From the NCBI RefSeq assembly GCF_000293885.2, contig NZ_CP010945.1:5910001-5974000 (forward strand): DNA of 64,000 bases, written 5' to 3'. A program made the position numbers and the translations under genes. The notes beneath the pieces were generated by a model. The model worked only from the letters and a program-made list of their open reading frames with translations, made no database searches and was not told the origin of the DNA. The stretch comes from Pseudomonas fluorescens NCIMB 11764. GTDB lineage: Bacteria > Pseudomonadota > Gammaproteobacteria > Pseudomonadales > Pseudomonadaceae. This document shows, piece after piece, positions 16,324-25,911 of the stretch (position 1 is its first letter; each line of letters begins with the position of its first letter).

Positions 16324-17313
16324 ATGTACGCACAGCTCGTAGAAACCGGCGTAAAGCGCATCAAAGACCTCTCGGAGATGTCCGAACAGGAACGTGCCTT
16401 CCAGGAAAAAATCGATTCAGAAATCAAGATCGAAGCGAAAAACTGGATGCCTGATGCCTATCGCCAGACCCTGATCCGCCAGATCTCCCAGCACGCCCAC
16501 TCCGAAATCGTCGGCATGCTGCCCGAAGGCAACTGGGTCACCCGCGCGCCATCGCTCAAACGCAAACTGCAACTGATGGCCAAGATTCAGGACGAAGCGG
16601 GCCACGGCCTGTACCTGTACAGCGCCATGGAAACCCTCGGCGCCGACCGTGACGAGGAAATCGCCAAGCTGCACAGCGGCAAGGCCAAGTACTCGAGCAT
16701 CTTCAACTACCCGACCTTGAACTGGGCCGACATGGGCGCTGTGGGCTGGCTGGTGGATGGCGCAGCGATCGTCAACCAGGTCGTATTGCAGCGCACCTCG
16801 TATGGCCCCTACTCCCGGGCCATGGTGCGCATCTGCAAGGAAGAAAGTTTCCACCAGCGCCAGGGCTACGAAATCCTCCTGACCATGATGCGCCACGGCA
16901 ATCAGGCACAAAAAGACATGGTCCAGGACGCGATCAACCGCCTGTGGTGGCCGTCACTGATGATGTTCGGTCCAAGCGACGAACACTCCCCCAACAGCGC
17001 CCAGTCCATGGCCTGGAAAATCAAGCGCCAGAGCAACGACGAACTGCGCCAGCGCTTTATCGACCAGACCATCCCGCAACTCGAATTGCTCGGTTGCACC
17101 TGCCCCGACCCGGACCTGAAGTGGAACGCCGAGCGCGGTCACTACGACTTCGGCGAAATTCAGTGGAGCGAGTTCTACGAAGTGCTCAAGGGCAACGGCC
17201 CGTGCAACCAGGAACGCGTCGCCACCCGCCGCAAGGCGATCGAAGACGGCGCCTGGGTCCGTGAAGCCGCGGTCGCACACGCTCGCAAAAAACACAACAA
17301 GAACGCCGCCTGA
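16324..17313 (+). CDS. paaA: Phenylacetyl-CoA epoxidase subunit PaaA (catalytic)
   Basis: 329-aa diiron oxygenase subunit of the PaaABC(D)E multicomponent enzyme, which epoxidises the ring of phenylacetyl-CoA at carbons 1 and 2. Ferritin-like iron ligands are visible: the first Glu region ([13 protein letters not shown]), [15 protein letters not shown] (E-x2-H) and the second [14 protein letters not shown] (E-x2-H). C-terminal [22 protein letters not shown] is conserved. Start at 16324 (MYAQLVETG) after GCGGGAGA; the open frame begins earlier inside the repeat element. First gene of paaABCDE. Confidence 0.96.
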   Translation: MYAQLVETGVKRIKDLSEMSEQERAFQEKIDSEIKIEAKNWMPDAYRQTLIRQISQHAHSEIVGMLPEGNWVTRAPSLKRKLQLMAKIQDEAGHGLYLYSAMETLGADRDEEIAKLHSGKAKYSSIFNYPTLNWADMGAVGWLVDGAAIVNQVVLQRTSYGPYSRAMVRICKEESFHQRQGYEILLTMMRHGNQAQKDMVQDAINRLWWPSLMMFGPSDEHSPNSAQSMAWKIKRQSNDELRQRFIDQTIPQLELLGCTCPDPDLKWNAERGHYDFGEIQWSEFYEVLKGNGPCNQERVATRRKAIEDGAWVREAAVAHARKKHNKNAA

Positions 17314-17341
17314 TTCGGCCACCTGATCTGGAGACACCGCC

Positions 17342-17623
17342 ATGTCCGAATGGACCCTTTTCGAAGTCTTCGTGCGCAGCAAGCACGGCCTCAACCACAA
17401 GCATGTGGGCAGCGTGCACGCCGCCGACACCACCATGGCCATCGAAAACGCGCGCGAGTTGTACACCCGTCGCAGCGAAGGCGTGAGCCTGTGGGTGGTG
17501 CCATCGGCGCTGATCACCGCCTCATCGCCGGATGAAAAAGACCCGCTGTTCGACCCCTCGGACGACAAGGTCTACCGCCACGCCAGCTTCTACGAGCTGC
17601 CGGCCGAAGTCGGGCACATGTGA
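17342..17623 (+). CDS. paaB: Phenylacetyl-CoA epoxidase subunit PaaB
   Basis: 93-aa small subunit of the epoxidase complex; in the family it bridges PaaAC units and has no catalytic metal. Sequence WTLFEVFVRSKHGLNHKHVG at the start and FDPSDDKVYRHASFYELP near the end are diagnostic. It lies 28 bp after paaA, with CTGGAGA before the ATG, and 8 bp before paaC. Confidence 0.95.
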   Translation: MSEWTLFEVFVRSKHGLNHKHVGSVHAADTTMAIENARELYTRRSEGVSLWVVPSALITASSPDEKDPLFDPSDDKVYRHASFYELPAEVGHM

Positions 17624-17631
17624 GGTCGACC

Positions 17632-18393
17632 ATGAACACCAAGACTGATCTGATCGAATACCTGTTGCGCCTCGGCGACAGCGCCCTGATCCAGGGCCAG
17701 CGCCTGTGCCAATGGTGCGGCAAGGCCCCGGCGCTTGAAGAAGAACTGGCGCTGATGAATGTCGGCCTCGACCTCGTCGGCCAGGCACGCAACTGGCTCG
17801 AATACGCCGCCGAACTGCTGGACGACGGCCGCGATGCCGATCACCTGGCATTCCGCCGCGATGAGCGCGCCTATCGCAATCTGCTGCTGGTGGAACAACC
17901 CAACGGCGATTACGCGGTGACTATCCTCAAGCAGTTCCTGTATGACGCCTGGCACCTGCAAGTGCTCAGAGGCCTGAGCCAGTCCAGCGACGAGCGTATC
18001 GCCGGGATCGCCGCCAAAGCGGTGAAGGAAGTGACCTATCACCTGCGCCGGTCCGGCGAGTGGGTCGAGCGTCTGGGCGACGGCACCGAGGAAAGCCACC
18101 AACGCATGCTCGCGGCGATCCCTGAGGTCTGGCGCTTCACCGTTGAACTGACCAGTGCCGATGACAGCGAACAGCGTTTGCACGCAGCCGGCATTACCCC
18201 GGACGCTGCCCAGGTCGCTGCGGCCTGGCAAGCCAAGGTCAACGAGATTTTCGCCAGCGCCACCCTGCCCGTGCCGGCCGCGCCGAACTATTTCTATCTG
18301 AATGCACGCAAGGGCCTGCACACCGAACACCTGGGCATTCTGTTGGCCGAGATGCAATTCCTGCCACGAGCGTACCCCGATGCGACCTGGTGA
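17632..18393 (+). CDS. paaC: Phenylacetyl-CoA epoxidase subunit PaaC (structural)
   Basis: 253-aa ferritin-like subunit that pairs with PaaA and supports its structure. Visible: IEYLLRLGDSALIQGQRLCQWCGKAPALEEE, QARNWLEYAAELL, DYAVTILKQFLYDAWHLQVL, KEVTYHLRRSGEWVERLGDGTEESHQRM (parts quoted separately). The ATG at 17632 (MNTKTDLIEY) follows GAGGTC; an in-frame start 12 bp earlier is less likely. The end overlaps paaD by 14 bp. Confidence 0.95.
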   Translation: MNTKTDLIEYLLRLGDSALIQGQRLCQWCGKAPALEEELALMNVGLDLVGQARNWLEYAAELLDDGRDADHLAFRRDERAYRNLLLVEQPNGDYAVTILKQFLYDAWHLQVLRGLSQSSDERIAGIAAKAVKEVTYHLRRSGEWVERLGDGTEESHQRMLAAIPEVWRFTVELTSADDSEQRLHAAGITPDAAQVAAAWQAKVNEIFASATLPVPAAPNYFYLNARKGLHTEHLGILLAEMQFLPRAYPDATW

Positions 18394-18913
18394 CCTGATC
18401 GCCAGCGACCTCGGCGCCCGGCCGGCACAACCGACCGACCTGGCCGCCGCGTGGGCGACTCTGGCGCAAGTCATGGACCCGGAAGTGCCGGTGGTCAGCG
18501 TCGTAGACCTGGGCATCGTGCGCGACCTCGACTGGCAAGCCGGGCATCTGCATGTGGTGGTCACACCGACCTACTCCGGCTGCCCCGCCACCGAAGTGAT
18601 CGAAAGCGATATCCGCGATGCGCTGGAGCTCGCCGGTTTTCGGGCGCCGCAGCTGGAACGCAAATTGACCCCGGCCTGGACCACCGACTGGATCACCGAC
18701 AGCGGCCGCGAACGCCTGCGTGCCTACGGCATTGCACCGCCCGACGGCAGCACCAGCAAGCGCAGCCTGCTCGGTGAAAGCCCGGTGATCGTCTGCCCGC
18801 AATGCGGCAGCGCGCACACCGAAGTGCTCAGCGAGTTCGGCTCCACCGCGTGCAAGGCGTTGTACCGCTGCGTCGATTGCCGGGAACCGTTCGACTATTT
18901 CAAGTGCATCTGA
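18380..18913 (+). CDS. paaD: Phenylacetate pathway protein PaaD
   Basis: 177-aa protein needed for epoxidase activity, probably in iron-sulfur or diiron maturation. An N-terminal DUF59/MIP18-like domain (AQVMDPEVPVVSVVDLGIVRD, VTPTYSGCPATEVIESDI) is followed by a C-terminal zinc-ribbon-like Cys cluster (VCPQCGSAHTEVLSEFGSTACKALYRCVDCREPFDYFKC; pattern C-x2-C ... C ... C-x2-C ... C). The ATG at 18380 lies inside the end of paaC, so translation is probably coupled. Confidence 0.94.
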   Translation: MRPGDLIASDLGARPAQPTDLAAAWATLAQVMDPEVPVVSVVDLGIVRDLDWQAGHLHVVVTPTYSGCPATEVIESDIRDALELAGFRAPQLERKLTPAWTTDWITDSGRERLRAYGIAPPDGSTSKRSLLGESPVIVCPQCGSAHTEVLSEFGSTACKALYRCVDCREPFDYFKCI

Positions 18914-18946
18914 GCGGCGATCGGCCGTCCCAGCTGGAGAACAATA

Positions 18947-20023
18947 ATGAGTAAATTTCACAGCCTGACCATCAAGGACGTTCGCGCCGAGACCCGTGAC
19001 GCGGTGTCCATCGCCTTCGAGATTCCGCAGCACCTGCAAGACAGCTTTCACTTCACCCAGGGCCAGCACCTGGTGATGCGTACGCAAATGGACGGCGAAG
19101 AAGTGCGTCGTTCGTATTCGATCTGCACCGGCGTCAACGACGGTGAATTGCGCATCGCCATCAAGCGCGTCGCGGGCGGGCGTTTTTCAGCGTTTGCCAA
19201 CGAACAACTGAAGGCCGGACACAGTCTGGAAGTGATGCCGCCGGCCGGGCATTTTCATGTCGAGCTCGATCCGGCTCGCCATGGCAACTACCTCGCGGTT
19301 GCAGCAGGCAGCGGCATCACGCCGATCCTGTCGATCATCAAGACCACCCTGCAAACCGAACCGCACAGCCGCGTCACGCTGCTGTATGGCAACCGTTCAA
19401 GTTCCGGCGCGCTGTTTCGCGAACAGCTCGAAGACCTGAAAAACCGCTACTTGCAGCGCCTGAACCTGATCTTCGTCTTCAGCCGCGAACAGCAGGATGT
19501 CGACCTGTACAACGGCCGGATCAACGCCGAGAAATGCGAGCAACTGTTCACTCGCTGGCTCGACGTCAAAGCCCTCGACGCGGCGTTCATCTGCGGCCCG
19601 CAGGAAATGACCGAAACCGTACGCGACAGCCTGAAAGCCAACGGCATGCCGGCTGAGCGTATCCACTTCGAACTGTTTGCCGCCGCCGGCAGCCAGCAAA
19701 AACGCGAAGCGCGGGAAGCCGCACGGCAGGTGGATGCCGCGGTCAGCCAGATCACCGTCATCAGCGACGGCCGCGCCCTCGCCTTCGATCTGCCGCGCAA
19801 CACCCAGAGCATCCTCGACGCCGGCAACGCCCAAGGCGCCGAACTGCCCTACTCGTGCAAGGCCGGCGTGTGCTCGACCTGCAAATGCAAGGTCATCGAA
19901 GGCGAAGTGGAAATGGACAGCAACCACGCCCTGGAAGATTACGAAGTGGCTGCCGGTTATGTGCTGTCGTGCCAGGCCTTTCCGGTCAGCGACAAAGTCG
20001 TCCTGGATTTCGATCAGCTCTAA
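18947..20023 (+). CDS. paaE: Phenylacetyl-CoA epoxidase reductase PaaE
   Basis: 358-aa electron-transfer subunit that passes electrons from NADPH through FAD and a 2Fe-2S centre to PaaA. Order: FAD-binding domain ~1-105 (VRRSYSICTGVNDGELRIAI), NAD(P)-binding domain ~110-230 (LAVAAGSGITPILSIIKTTL, FICGPQEMTETV), then a plant-type ferredoxin domain ~260-358 with PYSCKAGVCSTCKCKV and a distal Cys in YVLSCQAFP. CTGGAG precedes the ATG. Last gene of the epoxidase set; a REP pair follows. Confidence 0.95.
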   Translation: MSKFHSLTIKDVRAETRDAVSIAFEIPQHLQDSFHFTQGQHLVMRTQMDGEEVRRSYSICTGVNDGELRIAIKRVAGGRFSAFANEQLKAGHSLEVMPPAGHFHVELDPARHGNYLAVAAGSGITPILSIIKTTLQTEPHSRVTLLYGNRSSSGALFREQLEDLKNRYLQRLNLIFVFSREQQDVDLYNGRINAEKCEQLFTRWLDVKALDAAFICGPQEMTETVRDSLKANGMPAERIHFELFAAAGSQQKREAREAARQVDAAVSQITVISDGRALAFDLPRNTQSILDAGNAQGAELPYSCKAGVCSTCKCKVIEGEVEMDSNHALEDYEVAAGYVLSCQAFPVSDKVVLDFDQL

Positions 20024-20039
20024 GACGCAACGCAAAACA

Positions 20040-20143
20040 CCTGTGGGAGCGAGCCTGCTCGCGATGAAGGAAGTCCATCCAGCATCAATGGAGGCTGACC
20101 CACCGCTATTGCGAGCAGGCTCGCTCCCACAGGGGCCAGTGAA
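20040..20143. repeat. REP inverted pair after paaE
   Basis: CCTGTGGGAGCGAGCCTGCT and the inverted GAGCAGGCTCGCTCCCACAG frame a ~45-bp spacer. It lies between paaE and the transport genes. Confidence 0.85.
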
Positions 20144-20197
20144 CGACCGGAATACACCGTTTCACCCCACAACAAAAACAACAACCGAGAGCGCGCC

Positions 20198-20506
20198 ATG
20201 ACACCCAAAGACGTAGAACTCATCCGCCAACACCCCGACTTCATCCAGTTGGTCCGCCGCAAACAGAACCTCTACTGGTCGCTGTCGCTGATCATGCTGG
20301 TGATCTATTTCGGCTTCGTCCTGCTGGTGGCGTTTTCCCCCGCCACCCTCGGCCAATCCCTGAGCGGTGGCGTGACCTCCGTGGGCATGCTGGTCGGCGT
20401 GGTCATTGTGGTGCTGGCCTTCGCGTTGACCGGCTTCTACGTCTATCGCGCCAACAACGTCATTGACCCACTCAACGAAAAACTGAAACAGGAGTGCGCC
20501 CGATGA
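20198..20506 (+). CDS. DUF485 membrane protein, symporter partner
   Basis: 102-aa inner-membrane protein with two predicted membrane helices ([20 protein letters not shown] and [20 protein letters not shown]) and the DUF485 pattern ([15 protein letters not shown] at the start, [14 protein letters not shown] near the end). Members such as YjcH are encoded next to acetate-type sodium:solute symporters; function is not known in detail. Here its stop overlaps the symporter start (ATGA), which points to coupled translation and a joint role in phenylacetate uptake. Confidence 0.9.
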   Translation: MTPKDVELIRQHPDFIQLVRRKQNLYWSLSLIMLVIYFGFVLLVAFSPATLGQSLSGGVTSVGMLVGVVIVVLAFALTGFYVYRANNVIDPLNEKLKQECAR

Positions 20507-22149
20507 GCCGTCTTCTCGCGTTGTTCCTGCTGCCTCTGGCTTTCATTGCTGACTTTGCGGCAGCCGCCGACGGCGTGTCCCGCCCGCTGAACTGGAACGC
20601 CATCGGCATGTTCCTGGTGTTTGTGCTGTTTACCCTTGGCGTCACCCGCTGGGCTGCGTTGCGCACCCGCTCAGCCAGCGATTTCTACACCGCGGGCGGC
20701 GGCATGACCGGTTTCCAGAACGGTCTGGCGATTGCCGGCGACATGATTTCCGCGGCGTCCTTCCTCGGCATCTCGGCGATGATGTTTCTCAATGGCTACG
20801 ACGGCTTGCTCTACGCATTGGGCGTGTTGGCGGGCTGGCCGATCATTCTGTTTCTGATCGCCGAACGCCTGCGCAACCTCGGCAAATACACCTTCGCCGA
20901 CGTAGTGTCCTATCGCCTCGAACAAACCCCGGTGCGCTTGACCTCGGCGTTCGGCACGCTGACCGTCGCGTTGATGTACCTGGTGGCGCAGATGGTCGGC
21001 GCCGGCAAACTGATCGAGTTGCTGTTCGGCATCGACTACCTCTACGCGGTGATGCTGGTCGGTGTGTTGATGGTGTTCTACGTGACCTTCGGCGGCATGC
21101 TCGCCACCACCTGGGTGCAGATCATCAAGGCCGTGATGCTGCTGTTCGGCACCACGTTCATGGCGTTCATGGTGCTCAAGCATTTCGGTTTCAGCACCGA
21201 GGCGATGTTCGCCGGCGCCACCGCCGTCCATGCCAAGGGCAACGCGATCATGGCCCCGGGCGGTTTGCTGTCGAACCCGATCGATGCGATCTCGCTGGGG
21301 CTGGGCATGATGTTCGGCACGGCCGGCCTGCCGCATATCCTGATGCGTTTCTTCACCGTCAGTGATGCCAAGGAAGCGCGTAAAAGTGTGTTCTACGCCA
21401 CCGGCTTTATCGGCTACTTCTACCTGCTGCTGATCATTGTCGGCTTCGGCGCCATCGTGATGGTCGGCACCGATCCAGCGTTCCGCGATGCCAACGGCGC
21501 GATTATCGGCGGCGGCAACATGATCGCTGTGCATCTGGCGCAAGCCGTGGGTGGCAACCTGTTTCTCGGCTTCATCTCGGCAGTTGCCTTCGCCACCATT
21601 CTGGCGGTGGTCGCCGGTCTGGCGTTGTCCGGCGCCTCGGCGGTGTCCCACGATTTGTACGCCTGTGTGATGCGCAAAGGGCAGGCTACCGAGCAGCAGG
21701 AAATTCGCGTCTCGCGAATCGCCACGCTGTGCATCGGCGTGCTGGCGATCATCCTCGGCTTGCTGTTCGAGTCGCAGAACATTGCCTTCCTCTCCGGCCT
21801 GGTGCTCGCCATCGCGGCGTCGGTGAATTTCCCGGTGCTGTTCCTTTCGATGTACTGGAAAGGCCTGACCACTCGCGGCGCGGTCACCGGCAGCCTGACG
21901 GGGCTGATCTCGGCGATTGTCCTGCTGGTGCTGAGCCCGGCGGTGTGGGTCAACGTGCTGCATCACGACAAGGCGCTGTTCCCCTACTCCAACCCGGCAC
22001 TGTTTTCCATGAGCCTGGCGTTCTTCAGTGCCTGGCTGTTTTCGGTCACCGACACCTCGCCGCGAGCGGCCCTTGAGCGCGGCCGTTACCTGGCGCAGTT
22101 CATCCGTTCGATGACCGGCATCGGTGCTTCCGGCGCCAGCAAGCACTAA
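20503..22149 (+). CDS. paaL: Sodium:solute symporter, probable phenylacetate permease
   Basis: 548-aa SSS-family transporter of the ActP type with a signal-like first helix ([19 protein letters not shown]) and about 13 further membrane helices. Family blocks visible: [106 protein letters not shown] (each a conserved SSS stretch). Its place between paaE and paaZ makes phenylacetate the likely substrate, as for PaaL/PhaJ of P. putida; sequence alone would also allow acetate. ATG at 20503 follows AGGAG; the in-frame GTG-like start 9 bp upstream is rejected. Confidence 0.85.
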   Translation: MSRLLALFLLPLAFIADFAAAADGVSRPLNWNAIGMFLVFVLFTLGVTRWAALRTRSASDFYTAGGGMTGFQNGLAIAGDMISAASFLGISAMMFLNGYDGLLYALGVLAGWPIILFLIAERLRNLGKYTFADVVSYRLEQTPVRLTSAFGTLTVALMYLVAQMVGAGKLIELLFGIDYLYAVMLVGVLMVFYVTFGGMLATTWVQIIKAVMLLFGTTFMAFMVLKHFGFSTEAMFAGATAVHAKGNAIMAPGGLLSNPIDAISLGLGMMFGTAGLPHILMRFFTVSDAKEARKSVFYATGFIGYFYLLLIIVGFGAIVMVGTDPAFRDANGAIIGGGNMIAVHLAQAVGGNLFLGFISAVAFATILAVVAGLALSGASAVSHDLYACVMRKGQATEQQEIRVSRIATLCIGVLAIILGLLFESQNIAFLSGLVLAIAASVNFPVLFLSMYWKGLTTRGAVTGSLTGLISAIVLLVLSPAVWVNVLHHDKALFPYSNPALFSMSLAFFSAWLFSVTDTSPRAALERGRYLAQFIRSMTGIGASGASKH

Positions 22150-22181
22150 CAACGACCGACTGATGGCAGGGAATAAAAACA

Positions 22182-23435
22182 ATGAAGCCCGCACGTTCTA
22201 CACCTTACGAATCACTGTTTTCACTGGCCGCCGCATTGAGTCTGCCCATGGTCGCCCCCAGCGCCATGGCCGACTTCATCGACGACAGCAAGGCCCGTAT
22301 TGAAATGCGCAACCACTACATCAATCGCGATTTCCGTCAGGACAACGCGCCTCAATCCAAGGCTGAAGAATGGGCGCAAGGGTTCACCGCGCGCATCGAG
22401 TCCGGGTTCACCGATGGTACCTTCGGCTTCGGTCTCGACGCGCTGGGGGAGCTGGGGTTGAAACTCGACTCCAGCCCGGATCGCCGGGGCACCGGTCTGC
22501 TGCCCTTCGGCCCGAACAGCCATGAACCGGCGGACGAGTTCAGCGAACTGGGGCTCACCGGCAAGCTGCGGGTATCCAAGAGCGTGTTGAAGCTCGGCAC
22601 CCTGCAACCCTTGCTGCCGGTGGTGACCTACAACGACACCCGTCTGCTGGGCTCGACCTTTCAGGGCGGTTTGCTGACCAGCCAGGAGATCACCGGCCTG
22701 ACCGTGAATACCGGGCGCCTCACCAAGGCGAACCTGCGGGATTCCTCCAGCAACGATGACATCGGTTACGGCGCCGCCAGCAGCGATCATTTCGACTTTG
22801 CCGGCGGCAGCTACGCGTTCAGTCCTCAACTGAACCTGAGCTACTACTACGGCAAGCTTGAGCAGATTTATCGCCAGCAGTTCGTCGGGCTGGTGCATAC
22901 CCAGCCGCTGGGCAATGGTTTCAACCTGCGCAGTGACCTGCGCTATTTCGACAGCCGCGGCGACGGCGCCGAGCGCGCCGGGCGTATCGACAACCGTAAT
23001 TTCAACAGCATGTTCACCGTGTCCCACGGTGCCCACAAAGTCAGTGCCACGTACCAGCAGTTGTCCGGCGACAGTGCCTTTCCGTTCCTCAACGGCGGCG
23101 ATCCGTACGTGGTCAACCTGGTGACCTACAACACCTACACCCGCGCCGACGAAGACTCCTGGCAGCTGCGTTACGACTATGACTTCGCCGCGCAAGGCAT
23201 CCCCGGCCTGACCTTCATGACCCGCTACACCGACGGCCGCCAAGTCAAGGCCGGTGCCGTCGACAACGGCCGCGAACGCGAGCGCGACACCGACATCAGT
23301 TACGTCATCCAGAGCGGCCCGTTCAAGGACGTCAGCCTGCGCTGGCGCAACGTGACCTTCCGTTCCGGCAATGGCTTGAGCACCGCCCTCGATGAAAACC
23401 GGCTGATCGTCGGCTACACCGTGGCGCTTTGGTAA
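22182..23435 (+). CDS. OprD-family porin (PhaK-like)
   Basis: 417-aa outer-membrane porin with a signal peptide (LFSLAAALSLPMVAPSAMA) and the OprD N-terminus (DFIDDSKARIEMRNHYINRDFR). The usual OprD signatures follow: WAQGFTARIESGFTDGTFGFGLDALGELG, LLGSTFQGGLLTSQEITGLT, and the C-terminal LDENRLIVGYTVALW ending in an aromatic residue. In P. putida the equivalent gene of the cluster, phaK, encodes a phenylacetate-specific porin. Start ATG at 22182 after CAGGGA, 33 bp after the permease gene. Substrate is inferred from context. Confidence 0.88.
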   Translation: MKPARSTPYESLFSLAAALSLPMVAPSAMADFIDDSKARIEMRNHYINRDFRQDNAPQSKAEEWAQGFTARIESGFTDGTFGFGLDALGELGLKLDSSPDRRGTGLLPFGPNSHEPADEFSELGLTGKLRVSKSVLKLGTLQPLLPVVTYNDTRLLGSTFQGGLLTSQEITGLTVNTGRLTKANLRDSSSNDDIGYGAASSDHFDFAGGSYAFSPQLNLSYYYGKLEQIYRQQFVGLVHTQPLGNGFNLRSDLRYFDSRGDGAERAGRIDNRNFNSMFTVSHGAHKVSATYQQLSGDSAFPFLNGGDPYVVNLVTYNTYTRADEDSWQLRYDYDFAAQGIPGLTFMTRYTDGRQVKAGAVDNGRERERDTDISYVIQSGPFKDVSLRWRNVTFRSGNGLSTALDENRLIVGYTVALW

Positions 23436-23494
23436 TGCCTGAAAGGGCGCGGTCACGGCTGCGCCAGACTTTTTCTTAACCCGGAGGAATCGTG

Positions 23495-25549
23495 ATGCCT
23501 CACGCCCCTACCCTGCAAAGTTTCATCGCCGGTCGCTGGATCGGCCAACACGGTGCCCAGGTGCTGCGCAGTGCCATCGACGGCCACGAGATCGCACGCA
23601 CCCACGAAGAGCGTCCGGACTTCGCCGAAGCCATCGAGCACGGTCGGCGCCAGGGCGTCAGCGGGTTGATGGCGCTGGATTTCCAGCAACGCGCCCAGCG
23701 TCTCAAGGCATTGGCCTTGTACCTGAGCGAACGCAAGGAACAGCTTTACGCGATCTCCCACCACAGCGGCGCCACCCGCGCCGACAGCTGGATCGACATC
23801 GAAGGCGGCAACAGCACGCTGTTCACCTACGCCAGCCTCGGTTCGCGGGAACTGCCGTCGGGCAACATCGTCCACGAAGGCCCGGCGCTGCAACTCAGCA
23901 AACTGGGCACCTTCGCCGGCACGCATATTCTGGTGCCACGTGGCGGCCTGGCGGTGCACATCAATGCCTTCAACTTCCCGATCTGGGGCATGCTGGAAAA
24001 GTTCGCGCCGAGTTTTCTCGCCGGCATGCCGTGCATCGTCAAGCCGGCCAGCGCCACCAGCTACCTGACCGAAGCCGTTGTGCGCCTGATGGACGAATCG
24101 GGTTTGCTGCCGGCCGGCAGCCTGCAATTGATCATCGGCGGCACCGGTGATCTGCTCGACCGCCTGCAAGGCCAGGACGTGGTGACCTTCACCGGTTCGG
24201 CCGACACCGCGGCCAAGCTGCGGGTCAACCCGAACCTGATCCGCAACTCGGTGCCGTTCAACGCCGAAGCCGACTCGCTGAACTGCGCGATCCTCGCCCC
24301 GGACGTCACCCCGGACGATGAAGAATTCGAATTGTTCATCAAGGAAGTCGCCCGGGAAATGACCACCAAGGCCGGGCAGAAATGCACCGCCATCCGCCGT
24401 GCGATTGTGCCCGCCAGACACATCGATGCAGTCGCCAGCCGTTTGCGCGATCGCCTGAAGAAAGTCGTGGTCGGCGACCCGTCGGTGGAAGGCGTGCGCA
24501 TGGGTGCGCTGGCCTCTCACGATCAGCAAAAAGACGTCGCCGAACGCCTGGAAAGCTTGCTGCAAAGCAGCGATATGCTGTTCGGCGCCCGCGACGGTTT
24601 CGAACCGCGTGGCGAAAACGTCAGCCAGGGCGCGTTCTTCGCACCGACCCTGTTGCAGGCCCGCGATCCGCACGCCGAGGGTGGCGCCCACGACATCGAA
24701 GCGTTCGGCCCGGTCAGCACCTTGATGGCCTATGACGATCTGGATGAAGCACTGGTTTTGGCCGCTCGCGGCAAAGGCAGCCTGGTGGCCAGCTTGATCA
24801 CCAAGGACCCGAAGATTGCCGCCAAAGCCATCCCGGTCGCGGCCGCCTGGCACGGGCGCTTGCTGGTGCTGGATCGCGAATCCGCCGCCGAATCCACCGG
24901 CCACGGCTCGCCCCTGCCGCAACTCAAACATGGCGGCCCGGGCCGTGCCGGCGGCGGTGAAGAGCTCGGTGGCCTGCGCGCGGTGAAACACTACTTGCAA
25001 CGCGCCGCGGTGCAAGGCTCGCCGACCATGCTCGCTGCGGTCACCGGCGAATACGTGCGTGGCGCCAAGGTCATCGAAACCGACGTGCATCCGTTCCGCC
25101 GGTTCTTCCAGGATTTGCAGATTGGCGAGTCGCTGCTGACCCACCGCCGTACCGTGACCGAGGCCGATCTGGTGAACTTCGGTTGCCTGTCCGGCGATCA
25201 TTTCTACATGCACTTCGACGAGATCGCAGCCAAGGAATCGCAATTCGGTAAACGCATCGCTCATGGTTACTTTGTGCTGTCAGCGGCGGCCGGGCTGTTC
25301 GTATCGCCGGCGCCGGGGCCGGTATTGGCCAACTATGGTCTGGATACGTTGCGTTTCATCAACCCGGTGGGGATTGGCGACACGATCCAGGCGCGCCTGA
25401 CGTGCAAGCGCAAAATCGATCAGGGGAAAAAGAGCCCTCAGGGCATTCCGCAGGGTGTGGTGGCGTGGGACGTGGAAGTCACCAACCAACTGGGTGAACT
25501 GGTCGCCAGTTACGACATCCTCACCTTGGTCGTCAAGCGCGAGGATTGA
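23495..25549 (+). CDS. paaZ: Oxepin-CoA hydrolase / semialdehyde dehydrogenase PaaZ
   Basis: 684-aa fusion enzyme (also called PaaN) that opens the oxepin-CoA ring and oxidises the resulting aldehyde to 3-oxo-5,6-dehydrosuberyl-CoA. Residues ~1-530 form an aldehyde dehydrogenase: FNFPIWGMLEKFAPSFLAG, VTFTGSADTA, AEADSLNCAIL, TTKAGQKCTAIRR with the catalytic Cys. Residues ~545-684 form a MaoC-like hydratase: GCLSGDHFYMHFDEIAA ... RIAHGYFVLSAAAGLF with the Asp and His of that fold. GGAGGA supports the ATG at 23495 (7 bp spacing) over the GTG at 23492. Last gene of the paa cluster. Confidence 0.95.
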   Translation: MPHAPTLQSFIAGRWIGQHGAQVLRSAIDGHEIARTHEERPDFAEAIEHGRRQGVSGLMALDFQQRAQRLKALALYLSERKEQLYAISHHSGATRADSWIDIEGGNSTLFTYASLGSRELPSGNIVHEGPALQLSKLGTFAGTHILVPRGGLAVHINAFNFPIWGMLEKFAPSFLAGMPCIVKPASATSYLTEAVVRLMDESGLLPAGSLQLIIGGTGDLLDRLQGQDVVTFTGSADTAAKLRVNPNLIRNSVPFNAEADSLNCAILAPDVTPDDEEFELFIKEVAREMTTKAGQKCTAIRRAIVPARHIDAVASRLRDRLKKVVVGDPSVEGVRMGALASHDQQKDVAERLESLLQSSDMLFGARDGFEPRGENVSQGAFFAPTLLQARDPHAEGGAHDIEAFGPVSTLMAYDDLDEALVLAARGKGSLVASLITKDPKIAAKAIPVAAAWHGRLLVLDRESAAESTGHGSPLPQLKHGGPGRAGGGEELGGLRAVKHYLQRAAVQGSPTMLAAVTGEYVRGAKVIETDVHPFRRFFQDLQIGESLLTHRRTVTEADLVNFGCLSGDHFYMHFDEIAAKESQFGKRIAHGYFVLSAAAGLFVSPAPGPVLANYGLDTLRFINPVGIGDTIQARLTCKRKIDQGKKSPQGIPQGVVAWDVEVTNQLGELVASYDILTLVVKRED

Positions 25550-25555
25550 CGCAAC

Positions 25556-25639
25556 CCTGTAGCTGGCTTGCCGGCGATGACGACCTGAGGATCAATGCAA
25601 ATCCAAAGGCCGCATCGCCGGCAAGCCCGCTCCAACAGT
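25556..25639. repeat. REP inverted pair after paaZ
   Basis: CCTGTAGCTGGCTTGCCGGCG and the inverted CGCCGGCAAGCCCGCTCC frame a 40-bp spacer. The sequence is the CTGGCTTGCCGGCGATG REP variant. The remaining gap up to 25912 holds one small ORF and a promoter region. Confidence 0.7.
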
Positions 25640-25676
25640 GGCTTTCAGTGAATGCCCGTTTCACGCGGTACATCGA

Positions 25677-25790
25677 TCAATGACTGTAACCGAACCACTG
25701 CGCGCTCAAGCCCAAGCGCTGGAACACGAAAGGACCGAGGTTCTGGTCGCTGAACAGGGCGCTATTGTTCATTGCCTTCTTCACGGACAT
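25677..25790 (-). CDS. Small ORF, 37 aa, unknown function
   Basis: ATG at 25790 preceded by GAGGAAGGGGGC, a strong ribosome site at good distance. The product, starting MSVKKAMNNSALFSDQNLGP and ending RLGLSAQWFGYSH, has no recognised domain or membrane segment. The phrase ALFSDQNLGPF faintly recalls the start of flavin oxidoreductases (LFxPxxLGP), but the rest does not continue that family. It is divergent from emrA, 121 bp away. It could be a small regulatory protein or a chance frame; only the ribosome site supports it. Confidence 0.4.
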   Translation of the reverse strand: MSVKKAMNNSALFSDQNLGPFVFQRLGLSAQWFGYSH

Positions 25791-25911
25791 GCCCGCCCCC
25801 TTCCTCGTAAATAAGTACCTGACGGTCGGTATCAAAAATAAATTGCCGCGAAATATTACATACGTCATATTACGAGCATAATTAAACGCCGATTTCCACA
25901 GGTAATCCTCC

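Noticed and set aside
20671..22194. 507-aa minus-strand open frame
   Set aside because: Antisense to the symporter gene; rich in His, Gln and Arg as expected for a shadow of membrane codons.
23453..25264. 603-aa minus-strand open frame
   Set aside because: Antisense to paaZ, with no ribosome site or family signature.
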